Below, piece by piece: positions 61,957 through 64,000 of a stretch of 64,000 nt of DNA. Each line of letters opens with the position of its first letter. Position 1 is the stretch's first letter. The notes under the pieces are model-generated. The model saw nothing but the letters and a program-made list of their open reading frames with translations, was not told where the DNA came from and made no database searches. The position numbers and the translations under genes are program-made. Source of the DNA: RGIG5579 sp045541915 (GTDB lineage: Bacteria > Bacillota > Clostridia > Oscillospirales > SIG627); contig JAZQJZ010000015.1 of assembly GCA_045541915.1 (NCBI GenBank), positions 16,893 through 80,892 on the forward strand. The letters run 5' to 3'.

Positions 61957-62818
61957 AAATTCAGAGACCACCGTTCTTGTGGTGGGACTTGGCCTTTTGG
62001 GCGGCTCTTACGCCCGGGCTTTGAAGAAAAAAGGATATACGGTGCTGGCCATTGATCAAAAGGCCGAAGCCATTGAATACGCACTGGAAAAGAAGATCAT
62101 CGATCAGGGATCCACAAAGCCGGAGGCCGATTTCTGCCGCCGCGCGGATCTGACGGTGTTTGCCCTTTACCCTCATGTTTTGCTGGAATGGATCGAAAAG
62201 AATGGAAATCTGTTTCCCAAAGGCGCTGTGGTAACGGATGTGACCGGTGTGAAGGGAAGCGTGGTCAGCCGGGTGCAGACAATGCTGCCTGACGGAGTGG
62301 AGTTTATTGCCGCCCATCCTATGGCAGGACGGGAAGTAGGCGGTGTGGAAAACAGCGACGATGCTATTTTCCGGGGCGCCAACTACATTGTGGTTCCCAC
62401 AGAGAAAAACACGCCTCAGGGAATCGATATTTGCAAGGAGTTGGGATCGGAATTGGGCTTTGCCCGGATCAGCATTCTTTCCCCGGAAAAGCACGATGAA
62501 ATGATTGCCTTTCTTTCTCAGCTGACGCACTGCATTGCCGTTTCTCTTATGTGCACCGGCTCTGACGAGGGTCTGGTGAATTATACCGGTGACTCTTTCC
62601 GGGATCTGACCCGGATCGCACGGATCCAGGAGGATATGTGGAGCGAGCTGTTCCTATTGAATAAGGATGCGCTTTTGGCGCAAATGGAACGCTTTGAAGA
62701 AACCTTCGCGGCCTTGACCGATGCCATTCGCCGGGAGGATACCGAAAAAATGAAAGAAATGATGCGTCTTTCTACGGCGCGTCGGGCCTTATTTGACCGA
62801 AAAGGAGGGGGAAAATGA
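61943..62818 (+). CDS. tyrA: prephenate dehydrogenase
   Basis: About 291 residues. The NAD motif VVGLGLLGGSYARALKKKG is at residues 11-29, then DVTGVKGSV and AAHPMAGREVGGVENSD with the catalytic His. There is no C-terminal ACT domain, so direct feedback by Tyr is not evident. Start at 61943 overlaps the aroA end by 14 bases. Confidence 0.95.
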   Translation: MKLNKNSETTVLVVGLGLLGGSYARALKKKGYTVLAIDQKAEAIEYALEKKIIDQGSTKPEADFCRRADLTVFALYPHVLLEWIEKNGNLFPKGAVVTDVTGVKGSVVSRVQTMLPDGVEFIAAHPMAGREVGGVENSDDAIFRGANYIVVPTEKNTPQGIDICKELGSELGFARISILSPEKHDEMIAFLSQLTHCIAVSLMCTGSDEGLVNYTGDSFRDLTRIARIQEDMWSELFLLNKDALLAQMERFEETFAALTDAIRREDTEKMKEMMRLSTARRALFDRKGGGK

Positions 62819-63840
62819 ATTTTATCCGAAAACTGCCCATTCCGCAGGAAATTAAGGCGCAGTTTCCCTTGAAACCGGAATGGGAAGCGGTGCGCGATCA
62901 GAAGATTCAGGAATTAAGAGATATTTTTTCCGGTAGAAGCAGAAAATTTGTTCTGGTGATTGGTCCTTGCTCTGCGGATAACCGAGAAGCGGTGATGGTC
63001 TATCTGGAAAAATTGGCCCGAGCACAGGAGGAAACCCGGGATAAGCTTTTGATCATTCCCCGGGTCTATACCAATAAGCCCCGAACTACCGGCGAGGGAT
63101 ATAAGGGGATGCTGCACCAGCCCGATCCCTCTTCCCGTCCGGATATGCTGGGCGGGATCATTGCCATTCGTCAGCTTCACCGCTCCGCTCTTTCCGATTA
63201 CGGTTTCACCTGCGCCGACGAAATGCTCTACCCCGAAAACCACCGCTATCTTTCCGATCTGCTGGCCTATATTGCCGTGGGAGCAAGATCTGTGGAAAAC
63301 CAGCAGCACCGTCTGACCGCCAGCGGTCTGGATGTACCGGTGGGAATGAAAAACCCCACCAGCGGAGATATGCACGTTCTGATGAATTCTATCTACGCTG
63401 CCCAAGGCGCCCATACCTTCCTTTACCGTGGCTGGGAGGTGCATAGCGACGGAAATCCCTTTGCCCACGCCATTATGCGAGGCTATGTGGATTACACCGG
63501 AAGATGTGTTTCCAACTATCACTACGAGGATCTTCTCAAGCTCCACGAAATGTATGGGGAGACCAATCTTCACAATCCGGCCTGTGTTGTGGATACCAAC
63601 CACGCCAACTCTGGCAAGAACTATTTGGAGCAGATCCGCATTGCAAAGGATGTGATCTACAGCTGCAATCACAACGATGACATTCGCGGTATGGTAAAGG
63701 GTCTGATGATTGAAAGCTATCTGGAGGACGGATGTCAGCCGGTAGGCGGAAACACCTTCGGAAAATCCATTACTGATCCTTGTCTCGGTTGGGAAAAATC
63801 ACATGAATTGATCTTAAAAATCGCCGATACCATTTGGTAA
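62815..63840 (+). CDS. aroF: class I 3-deoxy-D-arabino-heptulosonate 7-phosphate synthase
   Basis: 341 residues of the AroF/AroG/AroH type: VLVIGPCSADNREA, IPRVYTNKPRTTGEGYKG (substrate Arg and Lys), GARSVENQQHR, VGMKNPTSGD and CVVDTNHANSGKN with metal ligands. It catalyses the first, committed step, yet is the last gene. No ACT or chorismate mutase domain is attached. Most Firmicutes use a shorter DAHP synthase of the AroA-beta type, so this Gram-negative-like form is a point of interest. ATGA overlap with tyrA. Confidence 0.94.
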   Translation: MNFIRKLPIPQEIKAQFPLKPEWEAVRDQKIQELRDIFSGRSRKFVLVIGPCSADNREAVMVYLEKLARAQEETRDKLLIIPRVYTNKPRTTGEGYKGMLHQPDPSSRPDMLGGIIAIRQLHRSALSDYGFTCADEMLYPENHRYLSDLLAYIAVGARSVENQQHRLTASGLDVPVGMKNPTSGDMHVLMNSIYAAQGAHTFLYRGWEVHSDGNPFAHAIMRGYVDYTGRCVSNYHYEDLLKLHEMYGETNLHNPACVVDTNHANSGKNYLEQIRIAKDVIYSCNHNDDIRGMVKGLMIESYLEDGCQPVGGNTFGKSITDPCLGWEKSHELILKIADTIW

Positions 63841-63864
63841 AAAAAGAAAAAAGGATGCGAAAGG

Positions 63865-64000
63865 CTACTTCTCATAAGGATGATTAAAGCCTCGATGAAA
63901 TTCATCGAGGCTTTTCTTATGCTTATCGGATAGAACCAGCATCGCATTTGTAAGTGCAAATGCTTCTTTTTGGGTGATACCCAAACCCTTTTTACAACAA
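63865..64000 (-). CDS. possible C-terminal end of a minus-strand gene (cut by window)
   Basis: One minus-strand frame is open from the edge to TAG at 63865-63867 and reads protein-like (ITQKEAFALTNAMLVLSDKH). It would overlap the operon terminator hairpin, which lowers confidence. No start is visible and no family is recognised. Confidence 0.3.
   Translation of the reverse strand, partial: CCKKGLGITQKEAFALTNAMLVLSDKHKKSLDEFHRGFNHPYEK
63886..63917 (+). terminator. terminator of the aromatic operon
   Basis: AAGCCTCGATGAA pairs with TTCATCGAGGCTT (63887-63913), followed by TTCTT. Confidence 0.8.

Overview
The window looks like a chromosomal segment of a spore-forming Clostridia-type Firmicute, probably a gut anaerobe of the Oscillospiraceae kind. 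The evidence is the sporulation genes (spoIIAA-spoIIAB-sigF and spoIVB), Gram-positive style ribosome binding sites and intrinsic terminators, a T-box leader, a preQ1 riboswitch, ferredoxin-dependent enzymes (IorAB, RnfCD) and several cytosolic glycan hydrolases. Species assignment is inference.

Layout. 1-5.6 kb: a PfkB kinase cut by the window edge, a structured RNA candidate, then a minus-strand sugar operon (MBL-fold hydrolase, galactonate-dehydratase-like enolase, GH16, SDR) with a divergent AraC regulator. 5.7-11.0 kb: a DeoR regulator divergent from a four-gene operon (FAD oxidoreductase, unknown protein, sorbose-1-phosphate-reductase-like dehydrogenase, PfkB kinase). 11.0-16.9 kb: an amino-sugar cassette (HTH-kinase fusion, murQ, glycoside hydrolase, GH3 remnant) lying between spoIVB and a 100-bp exact copy of the spoIVB 3' end. 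17-30 kb: housekeeping genes (htrA, ddl, queT with preQ1 riboswitch, topB, cysteine desulfurase, thiI, a CPBP-Pth fusion, hisS, AEC carrier). 30.4-36.3 kb: a tyrosine-type T-box operon with acyl-CoA ligase, Na+ symporter, iorA and iorB. 36.3-46 kb: twin GH20 genes, mtnN, luxS, an RluA-type synthase, a degenerate tRNA-Lys copy, a GH13 glucosidase with its AraC regulator, intact tRNA-Lys, and a RAYT/REP remnant. 46-54.4 kb: acyl-CoA synthetase, rnfC-rnfD only, an unknown membrane protein, exonuclease III and the spoIIA operon. 54.4-63.9 kb: a nine-gene aromatic amino acid operon covering all seven steps to chorismate plus the Phe and Tyr branches.

The most interesting feature is the control of aromatic metabolism. 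The nine-gene operon is preceded by a consensus promoter, a 24-codon leader peptide with a Phe-Tyr-Tyr-Tyr run, and a terminator whose 5' arm can pair instead with the leader coding region. This is the architecture of ribosome-mediated attenuation, which is unexpected where T-boxes dominate. Some 24 kb away, the ligase-symporter-iorAB operon sits behind a T-box whose specifier reads UAC (Tyr). T-boxes switch genes on when the cognate tRNA is uncharged, so this operon is more likely an aryl-acid salvage route to tyrosine than a catabolic one. Together they suggest two RNA sensors for aromatic starvation, one on de novo synthesis and one on salvage.
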